64,000 bases of DNA from Janthinobacterium fluminis. Lineage in GTDB: Bacteria; Pseudomonadota; Gammaproteobacteria; Burkholderiales; Burkholderiaceae_D. The notes beneath the pieces were generated by a model. The model was not told where the DNA came from and ran no database searches. It saw only the letters and a list, made by a program, of their open reading frames with translations. This document shows, one piece after another, positions 1 through 10,392 of this stretch; the first letter of the stretch is position 1, and each line of letters starts with the position of its first letter. The stretch lies in the NCBI RefSeq assembly GCF_028595325.1, contig NZ_JAQQXR010000001.1, forward strand, positions 186,001 to 250,000. Reading direction: 5' to 3'. The position numbers and the translations under genes were made by a program.

Positions 1-494
1 GGCAGTACGGGCACGCCGTCCGGCCCGGTGTTGTTGGCCAGCATGCCGGCGTAGCCGAGGTAGTTGATGTCGTGCCCGGCCATCTGGGCGAAGGGGCCGT
101 CCTGGCCGTAGCCGGAGATGGCGCACATGACCAGCGACGGTTTGCGCCGCTTGAGTTCGTCCCAGCCCAGGCCCAGCCTGGCCATGACGCCGGGGCGGAA
201 GCTTTCGACCAGCACGTCGGCGCCGTCGACCAGTTCCAGCAGTTGCGCGCGCTGGGGCGGGTCCTTCAGGTCCAGGCGCAGCAAGCGTTTGCCGCGGTTG
301 ACGGCGACGAAAAATTGCGAGGCCCCGGCCCGCGCCGGCCCCATCGCGCGGGCGTAGTCGCCGGCGCCGGGGTCTTCGATTTTCAGCACGTCGGCGCCCA
401 GCTCGGCCAGATGCATGGTCGCGACGGGGCCGGGCAGCAGCCGCGTCAGGTCGAGCACGCGGATGCCGGCCAGCGGGGCGGTGGCGGCGCTCAT
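1..494 (-). CDS. CaiB/BaiF family CoA transferase (C-terminus beyond the window)
   Basis: Translating the minus strand from the ATG at 494 gives a typical family III CoA-transferase N-terminus: an opening with GIRVLDLTRLLPGP, then LGADVLKIEDPGAGDYAR, NRGKR, and ADVLVESFRPGV with the conserved ESFRPG loop, then GYGQDGP. Family members move CoA between carboxylic acids or racemise 2-methylacyl-CoA in the cytoplasm; alpha-methylacyl-CoA racemase is the likeliest subtype, but that is inference. The start codon overlaps the stop of the upstream HDOD gene (ATGA), so the two are probably translated from one mRNA. About 165 of roughly 380 residues are visible. Confidence 0.85.
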   Translation of the reverse strand, partial: MSAATAPLAGIRVLDLTRLLPGPVATMHLAELGADVLKIEDPGAGDYARAMGPARAGASQFFVAVNRGKRLLRLDLKDPPQRAQLLELVDGADVLVESFRPGVMARLGLGWDELKRRKPSLVMCAISGYGQDGPFAQMAGHDINYLGYAGMLANNTGPDGVPVL

Positions 495-1534
495 GGCGCG
501 CCGCCGTCGGCGCCGGCCGCTTCGGGCGCGTCCAGCGCGTCGTAGCAGGCGCGGGCGTGCGCCGGCAGGCCGGCGAACAGGCCGGCGTCGGCGTCGTCGA
601 GACGGGCCTGTTCCGCCAGTATTTTTATCTTGCTCAGATAGTCGCTCATCGACAGCAATTGCCCCAGCGGCGACATGGCGGCGCGCTTGTGCATGTTCAA
701 TTGTTCGCGGATGGCCAGCGTCACCGGCTCGGGGAAGTGCCACTCCTGGCCGATGCTGCACGAGAGCAGGCGGGCATTGCGCAGCAGGCTGGCGCAGAAT
801 AGCGGCGAACCCAGCCTGTCGTTGGCGACCTGATCCATCATGCGCAGCGAGACGATCAGGCCGACGTTTTGCACCAGCCCGGCCAGGAAAGCCTGGAACG
901 GGTCGATGTCTTGTTGCCCGGCGAAGATGCGGCCGGCGATGGCGCAGCGCTCGGACTGGTCCCAGATGCGCGGCGCCAGCAGGCGCGTGAAGTGGCCGGA
1001 GTTCAGGTCGATGATGGGGCGGAAGGCGACGCTCGTCACCAGTTGGCGCAAGCCCTCCTGGCCGATGACGATGATGGCGTGCTCGATGCTGGTGATGCGG
1101 CTGCCGCCTTGCTCGATGGCGTTGTTGGCGAGGCGGATCACGGCCGCCACCAGCACGATGTCGCTGGAAATCTTGCGGGCGATGTCGGCGCCGGAGAAGT
1201 GCTCGGTGCGCAGGCTTTGCAGCACCTGGGGGATCAGGCCGGGCATGCGGCGCACCAGGTCGGCGCCGGATTGCTTCGACTGCATGATCGTCTCCAGCGC
1301 GTCGAGCACCTGGCTTTCCTGCGGCGTCACGTCGAGGTCGGCGTCGTCGCGGCTGTCGAACAGCCAGTTGTGGTACAGCGTGTTGACCCGGTCTTTTTGC
1401 TCGAAGGAGATGCCGGCGGCCGCCTCGGGCGGCCGGATCTCGCTGCCGGCCGGCGGTGGCGGCGTGGCCGGCGCGGCCGCGGGCGGGCCCGCTTCGGCCG
1501 GTGGGAGGAACAGACGCTGCAGCCATCGGAACAT
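491..1534 (-). CDS. HDOD domain protein
   Basis: A 347-residue cytoplasmic protein. The first 40 residues are a low-complexity Pro/Ala linker. Residues about 85-300 resemble the HDOD domain, a degenerate HD phosphohydrolase fold used in signalling: LVRRMPGLIPQVLQSL, then DIARKISSDIVLVAAVIRLANNA, then the helix SIEHAIIVIGQEGLRQLV. The metal-binding His-Asp pair of catalytic HD proteins is not evident, as expected for HDOD. These proteins often accompany chemotaxis or c-di-GMP genes, and a cheW lies divergently next door. The gene ends in an ATGA overlap with the CoA transferase. No catalytic role should be assumed. Confidence 0.85.
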   Translation of the reverse strand: MFRWLQRLFLPPAEAGPPAAAPATPPPPAGSEIRPPEAAAGISFEQKDRVNTLYHNWLFDSRDDADLDVTPQESQVLDALETIMQSKQSGADLVRRMPGLIPQVLQSLRTEHFSGADIARKISSDIVLVAAVIRLANNAIEQGGSRITSIEHAIIVIGQEGLRQLVTSVAFRPIIDLNSGHFTRLLAPRIWDQSERCAIAGRIFAGQQDIDPFQAFLAGLVQNVGLIVSLRMMDQVANDRLGSPLFCASLLRNARLLSCSIGQEWHFPEPVTLAIREQLNMHKRAAMSPLGQLLSMSDYLSKIKILAEQARLDDADAGLFAGLPAHARACYDALDAPEAAGADGGAP

Positions 1535-1749
1535 GGTGTCTACCTATGCGGATGAGGACGCGGATGTGGGCAAGCCCGCCGGCGCCTGGGCGGGGCCGCC
1601 CCATTGTAGCGTCTTCTTTATGCTTTGCAAGAATCCTGGCCGCCGGCCGGCGCCTGGCCGGGATCGTTGATGCCGCTCAACGCCGCGTCCGGCGACTCTG
1701 GTTAGCATGGGTATGCTCGCCAGCAACCATCCCGGACGAAAGGACCATC

Positions 1750-2259
1750 ATGCAGCCCATGACCACGCGCGCCAGCGGCGCCGGCGAGGCCGACGCCGTC
1801 GACGAATCGCAGCGGCAATATTTGAGCTTCCGTCTCGGCGGCCTGGAATACGGCCTCGATTTCGGCCGGGTCCAGGAATTGCGCCCGCTCAAGGCGCTGG
1901 ACCGTTTCGCCTCCGAGGGCGCGATCATCGGCGGGGTCGCCGTCTCGCGCGGCGTCATCATGCCCATCGTCGACATGCGCATCGCCTTCAGCGAGCGGCC
2001 GCCCGTGAGCGACCCGATGACCGACGTGATCATCCTGAAGCTGTCAAGTTGCGTGATGGGGATGGTGGTCGACGGCGTGACCGATATCGTCACGCTGGGC
2101 AACAGCGACATCCACCCCATCCCCGGCGCGGGGATGGAGAAAAAGGTCGATTATCTGCTGGGGCTGGGGGAGGTGGACGGGCGCCGCCTGATCCTCGTCG
2201 ACATCGACAAGCTGATGTCGATCCGCAAGGTCGGCGTCGGCGCCAAGCAGGCCGCCTGA
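1750..2259 (+). CDS. cheW: CheW chemotaxis coupling protein
   Basis: A 169-residue CheW domain protein. Such scaffolds link chemoreceptors to the CheA kinase in the cytoplasmic arrays. The sequence has the usual CheW landmarks: YLSFRLGGLEYGLDFGRVQE near the start, RGVIMPIVDMR in the middle, GMVVDGVTDIV, and a C-terminal LILVDIDKLM. The open frame extends further upstream, but the ATG at 1750 follows a GAAAGGA ribosome-binding sequence and gives the family length. No cheA or receptor lies beside it, so it is a stand-alone cheW. It is divergent from the HDOD gene, with 215 bp between them. Confidence 0.9.
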   Translation: MQPMTTRASGAGEADAVDESQRQYLSFRLGGLEYGLDFGRVQELRPLKALDRFASEGAIIGGVAVSRGVIMPIVDMRIAFSERPPVSDPMTDVIILKLSSCVMGMVVDGVTDIVTLGNSDIHPIPGAGMEKKVDYLLGLGEVDGRRLILVDIDKLMSIRKVGVGAKQAA

Positions 2260-2266
2260 GCCTGGT

Positions 2267-4261
2267 TTAGGCGGACAGCGCCTCTAACTGCTCCTGCAAT
2301 TCCAGCCATTCCGCTTCCAGTTGGGCCAGGTCCTTGGTGAAGAAGGTCTGGTCGGCCAGCAACTGCTTGAGCTTGGCCTTGTTGGCCGCGTCATACGCGT
2401 CCGGCTCGCCCAGCTTGGCGTCCACCTCCGCCTTTTGCGCCTGGCGCTTGGCGATCTGCTCTTCCTGGCGCTTGATCTTGTTCTCGATCGGCTTGCGCAA
2501 GGCGGCCAGGCGCTGGCGGTCCTCGGCGTCCTGGCGCTTCTGGTCCTTCTTGTCGACGGCAGGGGCCGCCGCGGCGACGGCCGGCGTCACGGGGAAGTCG
2601 GTCTTGTTGTCCTTGCCCGCGGCCGGCAGCACGGTGGTACCTTTGCCCAGCTTGGTCTTGAACAGCCAATCCTTGTAGTCGTCCAGATCGCCGTCGAAGG
2701 GTTGCAGCTTGCCGTCGGCGACGATGATGAACTGGTCGGTGGTGGCGCGCAGCAGGTGGCGGTCATGCGAGACGACCACCAGGGTGCCCTCGAACTGCGC
2801 CAGCGCCATCGTCAGCGCCTCGCGGGTTTCCAGGTCCAGATGGTTGGTCGGCTCATCGAGCAGCAGCAAGTTGGGACGCTGCCAGACGATCAGGGCCAGC
2901 GCCAGGCGGGCCTTTTCGCCGCCCGAGAAGGGCCGGATCGAGCTGGTCACCATGGTGCCGGGGAAGTTGAAGCCGCCGAGGAAGTTGCGCAGCTCCTGTT
3001 CGCGCGTGGTCGGCGCGATCTTCGCCAGATGCCACAGCGGCGATTCGTCGTGGCGCAGCATCTCCACCTGGTGCTGGGCGAAGTAACCGATCGACAAGCC
3101 CTTGCCGATGACGGCGTCGCCGGTCAGCGGGCCGATTTCGCCGGCGATGGTTTTGATCAGCGTCGATTTGCCGGCGCCGTTCACGCCCAGCAAGCCGATG
3201 CGCTGGCCGATCTGCAGCGAGAAGTTGATGCCGTTGACGATGGTTTTTTCCGTCACGACGCCGGTGGCGGCGTTTTCGATCTTGTAGCCGGCGTTCACGT
3301 CTTCCAGCACCAGCAGCGGGTTCGGCGCGTTCAGCGGTTCGCGGAATTCGAAGGAGAATTCGGCGGCGGCGCGCAGCGGCGCCAGTTCCTGCATCTTCGC
3401 CAGGGCCTTCATGCGGCTTTGCGCCTGGCGCGCCTTGGAGGCCTGGGCCTTGAAGCGGTTGACGAACGATTCCAGATGGGCGCGCTGGCGCGTCTGCTTT
3501 TCCAGCGCGCTGGCAGCCAGGATCATCTGGGCGGCGCGTTGGCGCTCGAAGCCAGAATAGTTGCCGGAATAGCGTTTCAGCTTGCGCTCGTCGATGTGCA
3601 CGACGACGTTGACGACTTCGTCGAGGAAGTCGCGGTCATGCGAAATGATGAGCAGCGTGCCGGCGTAGCGCTTGAGCCAGTCTTCCAGCCAGATGATGGC
3701 GTCCAGGTCCAAGTGGTTGGTCGGTTCATCGAGCAGCAGCAGGTCGGACGGGCACATCAGCGCCTGCGCCAGGTTCAGGCGCATGCGCCAGCCGCCGGAG
3801 AAGCTGGCCACCGGCTGCTGCATCTGGTCCAGGGTGAAGCCCAGGCCCAGCAGCAATTGCTCGCCGCGCGATTGCACCGTGTAGGCGTCGGCGTCGGCCA
3901 GCGCGCTGTAGATTTCGCCGATGGCGATGCCGTTTTCGCTGGTTTCCGGTTCCGCTTCCAGGCGCGCCAGTTCCGCCTCCAGCTTGCGCAGCGTGACGTC
4001 GCCGTCGATCGCGTAGTCCAGGGCGGCGCGCTCCAGCGGCGGCGTTTCCTGGGCCACGTAAGCCATCCGCCATTTCGCCGGGAAGTCGATCTCGCCCTGG
4101 TCGGGGTGCAACTCGCCGCGCAGCAGCGCGAACAGGCTCGATTTGCCGGCGCCGTTGGCGCCGATCAAGCCGATCTTGTCGCCGGGGTTCAGGGTGACGT
4201 CAACCTGCTCCAACAACGGTTTGATGCCGCGCATCAGGCTTACTTGTAGAAAACGTATCAT
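2267..4261 (-). CDS. yheS: ABC-F family ATPase, YheS-like
   Basis: A 664-residue protein with two ABC ATPase domains and no membrane segments, which is the ABC-F layout (ribosome-associated translation factors). Domain 1 has Walker A GANGAGKSS near residue 36, signature SFSGGWRMRLNLAQAL and Walker B LLLLDEPTNHLD. Domain 2 has GVNGAGKST near residue 359, signature FSGGEKARLALALIVW and a second LLLLDEPTNHLD. A charged linker joins them and a coiled-coil C-terminal tail (KDQKRQDAEDRQR) follows. The N-terminus and signature regions closely resemble E. coli YheS rather than EttA or Uup. It is the last gene of the minus-strand prmB block. Confidence 0.9.
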   Translation of the reverse strand: MIRFLQVSLMRGIKPLLEQVDVTLNPGDKIGLIGANGAGKSSLFALLRGELHPDQGEIDFPAKWRMAYVAQETPPLERAALDYAIDGDVTLRKLEAELARLEAEPETSENGIAIGEIYSALADADAYTVQSRGEQLLLGLGFTLDQMQQPVASFSGGWRMRLNLAQALMCPSDLLLLDEPTNHLDLDAIIWLEDWLKRYAGTLLIISHDRDFLDEVVNVVVHIDERKLKRYSGNYSGFERQRAAQMILAASALEKQTRQRAHLESFVNRFKAQASKARQAQSRMKALAKMQELAPLRAAAEFSFEFREPLNAPNPLLVLEDVNAGYKIENAATGVVTEKTIVNGINFSLQIGQRIGLLGVNGAGKSTLIKTIAGEIGPLTGDAVIGKGLSIGYFAQHQVEMLRHDESPLWHLAKIAPTTREQELRNFLGGFNFPGTMVTSSIRPFSGGEKARLALALIVWQRPNLLLLDEPTNHLDLETREALTMALAQFEGTLVVVSHDRHLLRATTDQFIIVADGKLQPFDGDLDDYKDWLFKTKLGKGTTVLPAAGKDNKTDFPVTPAVAAAAPAVDKKDQKRQDAEDRQRLAALRKPIENKIKRQEEQIAKRQAQKAEVDAKLGEPDAYDAANKAKLKQLLADQTFFTKDLAQLEAEWLELQEQLEALSA

Positions 4262-4279
4262 TTTTTATGCTTTGTTATG

Positions 4280-4298
4280 GGGGCGGGAACACCGCCCC
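4280..4298 (-). other. GC-rich inverted repeat between prmB and yheS
   Basis: A perfect 7-bp stem (GGGGCGG / CCGCCCC) with a 5-nt loop lies in the 79-bp gap between prmB and yheS, just upstream of the yheS start. No U-tract follows it in the direction of transcription, so it is not a canonical terminator. It might form in the yheS leader mRNA. The stem may be chance in GC-rich DNA. Confidence 0.3.
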
Positions 4299-4340
4299 GG
4301 TCTGGCCGGCGCGGGGCGTGCCGCGCCAAGGTTGTCTGGA

Positions 4341-5231
4341 TCAGTTCAGGCGCAACTGGTCGGCGGTCAGCAGGAACACCATGTCGTCGCCGGCGCTGGT
4401 GCTCAGCCAGGTCAGGCCCAGCTCGCCGAACGCCGCCTCGGCGTAGGCGCGCTCGTTGCCGATCTCAATCATCAGGATGCCGTCCTCGCTCAGGCGCTCG
4501 GCCGCGCCGGCGATGATCTTGCGCACCAGGTCCATGCCGTCGCTGCCGCCGTCGAGGGCGATCTGCGGCTCGCACAGGTATTCCTGCGGCAGCTTGGCCA
4601 TCGAGGCGGAATTCACATACGGCGGGTTGCTGATGATCAGGTCGTATTTCTTGTCCGGCACGTTCTGGTACAGGTCCGACTCGATCAGCTTGACGCGCGA
4701 CTCCAGCTTGTAGTCGGCGACGTTGCGGCGGGCCACGGCCAGCGCGTCCGCCGAGATGTCGACGGCGTCGACGGCGGCGTTCTGGAAGGCGTCGGCCAGC
4801 ATGATGGAGAGGCAGCCGGAGCCGGTGCACAGTTCGAGGATGTTGCCGATGGCTTCAGGATCCGGCACCCACGGCGAGAAGAAGTCGGGGATCAGCTCGG
4901 CGATGAAGGAGCGCGGCACGATGACACGCTCGTCGACGTAGAAGTTGTAGGTGCCGAGCCAGCCCTCCTTGGTGAGGTAGGCGGCCGGCACGCGCTCGAC
5001 GCTGCGGCGCTCGATCACGGCCAGCACGGCCGCCACTTCCTCGGGCAGCAGGCGGGCGTCGAGGAAGGGCTCGAGCTTGTCCAGCGGCAGCTTGAGCGTG
5101 TGCAGGATCAGGTAGGCCGCCTCGTCGAAGGCTTCGGCGCTGCCGTGGCCGAAAAACAGCTTGGCGGTGTTGAAGCGGGTGACGGCGTAGCGCAGCAAGT
5201 CGCGCGGCGTGGTGAAGGAGGTCGGGCTCAT
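4341..5231 (-). CDS. prmB: Ribosomal protein L3 N5-glutamine methyltransferase PrmB
   Basis: A 296-residue SAM-dependent methyltransferase of the HemK/PrmB family, which methylates a glutamine of ribosomal protein uL3. It has the SAM-binding loop ILELCTGSGCLSI near residue 130 and the NPPYVN motif near residue 203 that positions the glutamine amide. The N-terminal helical part (DLLRYAVTRFN...) and the length match PrmB rather than the release-factor enzyme PrmC. It lies downstream of dapE in the same orientation, and an intrinsic terminator fills most of the gap between them, so it may have partly separate expression. Confidence 0.9.
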   Translation of the reverse strand: MSPTSFTTPRDLLRYAVTRFNTAKLFFGHGSAEAFDEAAYLILHTLKLPLDKLEPFLDARLLPEEVAAVLAVIERRSVERVPAAYLTKEGWLGTYNFYVDERVIVPRSFIAELIPDFFSPWVPDPEAIGNILELCTGSGCLSIMLADAFQNAAVDAVDISADALAVARRNVADYKLESRVKLIESDLYQNVPDKKYDLIISNPPYVNSASMAKLPQEYLCEPQIALDGGSDGMDLVRKIIAGAAERLSEDGILMIEIGNERAYAEAAFGELGLTWLSTSAGDDMVFLLTADQLRLN

Positions 5232-5241
5232 GGCGCTCTCG

Positions 5242-5268
5242 AAAAAAAAGGCGGCCCGCGAACGGGCC
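5242..5268 (-). terminator. Intrinsic terminator between dapE and prmB
   Basis: Read on the minus strand, GGCCCG-TTCG-CGGGCC forms a 6-bp stem with a stable tetraloop, followed by GCC and then eight T. This is a textbook rho-independent terminator 12 bp after the dapE stop. The U-tract ends 10 nt before the prmB start codon. It would terminate or attenuate transcription entering prmB. Confidence 0.8.
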
Positions 5269-5280
5269 TGGATATTGGGG

Positions 5281-6985
<1,705 letters not shown>

Positions 6986-7130
6986 ACAGAACATGGCCCT
7001 TTTGCGCCACCCGGACAGGCTTTCGGCTTACAATTCCAGAATAAGATGATTCCATATGGAAATAATTTGCATGGCGTTGCGTCGCCGCGCCGACGTTTCC
7101 CATGCAAGACACCGAGACAGCACCGCCGCC

Positions 7131-8444
7131 ATGACCGAGTTCCCCGCAGTAGATTTGAAGCCGCCCGGCGCAGCCGGCGACTCGCTGGTCCGGCGTCTGA
7201 CCAGGCTGAACCTGCTGGTGTTGACGGCGACCATGTTGCTGACCTTCGCCCTGGTCGGCACGGCGACCTGGTTCGTCGCCCGCGACCGGCAGATGCAAAG
7301 CGCCGAGTTGAGCGCGCAGTTGCTGGCCAATAGCGTCGCGCCCATGCTGGTGTTCGTCGACGCCGACGCCGCCCACAGCGAGCTGCAATCGTTTTCGCGC
7401 CGCAGCGACTTGCTCGAAGTGCAAGTGCACACCAGCAAGGGCGCCTTGTTCGCCCACTGGGACGCGGCCGGCGCCGCGCCGCACGGCCCGCTGGCGCCGC
7501 CGCCGCAATTGCCGCGCCACGACAGCGTGACGACCACCTCGGCCCAGGCGCTGGAGGTGTGGGTGCCGGTGCGCCTGAAGGGCGAGCACGTCGGCGTGCT
7601 GGTGGTGCGCGAAAGCCTGCAAAGCCTGCACCGCGCCGTGCTGTTATTGTCCGGCGTGGCCGCCGCGCTGATCGCGCTGGCCATCTGGGCCGCGGCGCGC
7701 GGTTTGCGCGCCGTGCAGCGCAGCGCGCTGGCGCCCCTGGTCGAGCTGTCCGACCTGGCCGAGCGCATGTCGCGCGAACATAATTACAGCCGCCGCGCCA
7801 AGGTCCACCGGCGCGACGAGGTGGGGCGGCTCACCGAGCGTTTCAACGACATGCTGAAACGCATCGAGATCTGGCAGGCCGATTTGCACCAGCAACTGGA
7901 GCAGGAGCAGGAGGCCGGCCAGCACTTGCACCGCCTGGCCCACTGCGACAGCCTGACGGGGCTGCCGAACCGCCTGTTCTTCCAGGGCGAGCTGCAGCGC
8001 CACCTGGCGCACAGCGCCCACGCGGCCGAGCTGATGGCACTGATGTTCATCGACCTGGACAATTTCAAGACCGTCAACGACGAGCACGGCCACGACACGG
8101 GCGACGCGGTGTTGTGCGAGGTGGCGCGGCGCATGGCCGGCGTGGTGCGGGCGCGCGACGTGCTGTGCCGGCTGGGCGGCGACGAGTTCGCGCTGATCTT
8201 GCCGGCCCTGCCGGACCAGGCCGCCGCCGAGCAATTGGCGCGGCGCCTGATCGAGGCCGTGCGCGCGCCGCTGCGCGTCGACGGCCGGCTGATGCCGATA
8301 GGCGCCACCGTCGGCCTGGCCTTCTTCCCGCTCGACGCCGGCGATCCGGGCGCCTTGCTGAACGCTTCCGACCGCGCCATGTACGCGGCCAAGCGGGCCG
8401 GCAAGAACACTTACAGGAGGGCGCGGGATGCGCAAGCCGACTAG
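7131..8444 (+). CDS. YfiN/TpbB-like membrane diguanylate cyclase
   Basis: A 437-residue inner-membrane sensor: transmembrane helix about 27-49, a periplasmic domain of about 115 residues, a second helix about 168-188, a HAMP linker, a coiled segment and a GGDEF domain. The catalytic motif is intact (LGGDEF, residues 348-353). A product-inhibition I-site RARD (340-343) sits exactly five residues upstream, so it should make c-di-GMP from two GTP. The architecture matches YfiN, which is repressed from the periplasm by YfiR, and a yfiR-like gene is the third gene here. The ATG at 7131 is preferred over an in-frame ATG at 7056; neither has a strong ribosome site. It overlaps the receptor gene by 17 bp. 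Confidence 0.85.
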   Translation: MTEFPAVDLKPPGAAGDSLVRRLTRLNLLVLTATMLLTFALVGTATWFVARDRQMQSAELSAQLLANSVAPMLVFVDADAAHSELQSFSRRSDLLEVQVHTSKGALFAHWDAAGAAPHGPLAPPPQLPRHDSVTTTSAQALEVWVPVRLKGEHVGVLVVRESLQSLHRAVLLLSGVAAALIALAIWAAARGLRAVQRSALAPLVELSDLAERMSREHNYSRRAKVHRRDEVGRLTERFNDMLKRIEIWQADLHQQLEQEQEAGQHLHRLAHCDSLTGLPNRLFFQGELQRHLAHSAHAAELMALMFIDLDNFKTVNDEHGHDTGDAVLCEVARRMAGVVRARDVLCRLGGDEFALILPALPDQAAAEQLARRLIEAVRAPLRVDGRLMPIGATVGLAFFPLDAGDPGALLNASDRAMYAAKRAGKNTYRRARDAQAD

Positions 8445-10392
8445 GGCGCTGTGGCTGGCGCTGGCCGTGGCCGCCTGCTGGCCGGCGGCGCGCGCCCAGG
8501 ACGCGGCGCCGACGCTGGAGCAACTGCTGCGCCGGCCGCTGACGGAGGTGCCGCGCGACGTCGAGGTGTCGACCTCGTCGCGCTTCGCCGAAAGCGCGGC
8601 GCAGGCGCCGTCGCTCACCTATGTCGTCACGGACGCCGACATCGCCCGCCACGGCCTGCGCAGCATGGGCGACATCCTGCGCACGATGCCGGGGCTGTTC
8701 GTCAGCGGCGACGGCAATTTCAGCTATGTGGGCGCGCGCGGGCTGGGCCGCCCTGGCGACTTTAACGCGCGCCTGCTGTTCCTCGTCGACGGCATGCGCG
8801 TCAATGAAAACATTTACGACGCCGCCTTGCTGGGCAGCGAATTCTTCGTCGACGTCGAATTGATCGAGCGGGTCGAATTCGCGCCCGGACCCGGTTCCGC
8901 GTTGTACGGCAACAACGCCTTCCTCGGCGTCGTCAACGTCATCACCAAGGGCACGGACAAGCTGGCCGGCGCGCAGTTCAGCGCCGGCGTCGATTCCAAC
9001 CGGCGGCGGCAGATGCGCGCCAGCTGGGGCCGCCGCACCGAAGGCGGCGTGGAAGGCTGGCTGGCGCTGAGCGCCTTCCGCCAGGACCGCATCGACGCCG
9101 ACATCGACGTCAGCGAGGCCGACCGCGGCCCCATCGCCGCGCACAACTGGGACCGCGGCGAACGCCTGCTGGGCATGGCGCGGGCGGGCGGCTGGACGCT
9201 GCGCGGCGGCCTGAGCCGGCGGGTGCGCGGCTTGCCGGCCTTGATGGCGGTGCCGGACGGCTTCCAGTTCGCCCAGGAGCGCGGCATCTACGACAACAGC
9301 TTCGTCGCGCTGGCGCACGAGCGCGCGCTGGGCGAGCACTGGTCGCTGTATGGCGCCGTGTCGGCCAAGCGCAGCGCTTACCAGACGCGCTTCCCCTACC
9401 TGCGCGAAGGGCTGGTGCCGAGCGAATTCGCGGCCGTGGCGGTGGGGCGCTGGCTGAATGTGGACCTGCGCCTGAGCACGCGGCGCTGGCGCGACCACGA
9501 CCTGATGGCGGGCGTGGAATACCAGTTCGACCGGCAACAGACCATCAGCCACGGCACCGTCGGCGAAGAGCCGCTCGGCGAGTTTTTCGGCGACAACCGG
9601 CGTCGCGGCCTGTTCGTGCAGGACGCCTGGCGCCTCGGCGACACGCACCGGCTGATCCTCGGCCTGCGCCGCGACCAGGCCATGCTGGGCGGCAGCAACA
9701 ACAACCCGCGCCTGGCCTGGGTGTGGAGCGGCGTCGCCGACGCCACCCTCAAGCTGATGTACGGCAGCGCCTTCCGCGAGGCGAACCTGTACGAATTCCA
9801 GATCAACGCCCCGTTCGAGGCGCCCATCCCGACGCCGGAGCGCGTGCGCACGCTGGAACTGGCCTGGGAGCACGCGCTGACGCCGCGCCTGCAATACCGC
9901 GTGTCGCTGTACGGCTCGCGCCTGCGCGGGCTGATCAGCGTCAGCCCGGAAACCGGGGTGTTCGAGAACAGCGGGGCGATCCGCAACGTCGGCGCGGAAC
10001 TGGGGCTGGAGCGGCGCTGGGACGGCGGCGAGCAACTGCGCCTGTCCCTGTCGCTGCAGGAGAGCAAGGACGCGCAAGACCGGCGCCTGAGCAATTCGCC
10101 GCGCGCGCTGCTCAAGCTGCTGTACAGCCAGCCGCTGGCCGGCGACGCCCTGCGCCTGTCCTGGCAGGCGCTGGGCGTGAGCCGGCGCGGCAGCGCCGCG
10201 CAAGACCTGCCCGGCTACGCCCTCGTCAACGCCACACTGCTGTGGCGCGCCGATCCCGACACCGAGCTCTCGCTGGGCCTCTACAACATGGCCAACACGC
10301 GCTATGTCGACCGGCCCGGCCTGCTCGGCCCGCCGCTGCGGCAAGAGGGCCGGGCGCTGCGCTTTGCGCTGACGCGGCGCTTCGGCTCATGA
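8428..10392 (+). CDS. TonB-dependent outer-membrane receptor
   Basis: A 654-residue protein. A signal peptide (about residues 1-23, ending ARA) is followed by a plug domain with SLTYVVTDADIARHGLRSM, FLVDGMRVNE and GPGSALYGNNAFLGVVNVIT, then a 22-strand-type barrel ending in aromatic-rich strands (LRFALTRRFGS). It resembles the ligand-gated channel (CirA/BtuB-like) group; the ligand cannot be read from sequence. It overlaps the upstream diguanylate cyclase by 17 bp and the downstream yfiR-like gene by an ATGA. Tight coupling suggests that receptor occupancy is linked to c-di-GMP output; this is inference. Confidence 0.9.
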   Translation: MRKPTRALWLALAVAACWPAARAQDAAPTLEQLLRRPLTEVPRDVEVSTSSRFAESAAQAPSLTYVVTDADIARHGLRSMGDILRTMPGLFVSGDGNFSYVGARGLGRPGDFNARLLFLVDGMRVNENIYDAALLGSEFFVDVELIERVEFAPGPGSALYGNNAFLGVVNVITKGTDKLAGAQFSAGVDSNRRRQMRASWGRRTEGGVEGWLALSAFRQDRIDADIDVSEADRGPIAAHNWDRGERLLGMARAGGWTLRGGLSRRVRGLPALMAVPDGFQFAQERGIYDNSFVALAHERALGEHWSLYGAVSAKRSAYQTRFPYLREGLVPSEFAAVAVGRWLNVDLRLSTRRWRDHDLMAGVEYQFDRQQTISHGTVGEEPLGEFFGDNRRRGLFVQDAWRLGDTHRLILGLRRDQAMLGGSNNNPRLAWVWSGVADATLKLMYGSAFREANLYEFQINAPFEAPIPTPERVRTLELAWEHALTPRLQYRVSLYGSRLRGLISVSPETGVFENSGAIRNVGAELGLERRWDGGEQLRLSLSLQESKDAQDRRLSNSPRALLKLLYSQPLAGDALRLSWQALGVSRRGSAAQDLPGYALVNATLLWRADPDTELSLGLYNMANTRYVDRPGLLGPPLRQEGRALRFALTRRFGS

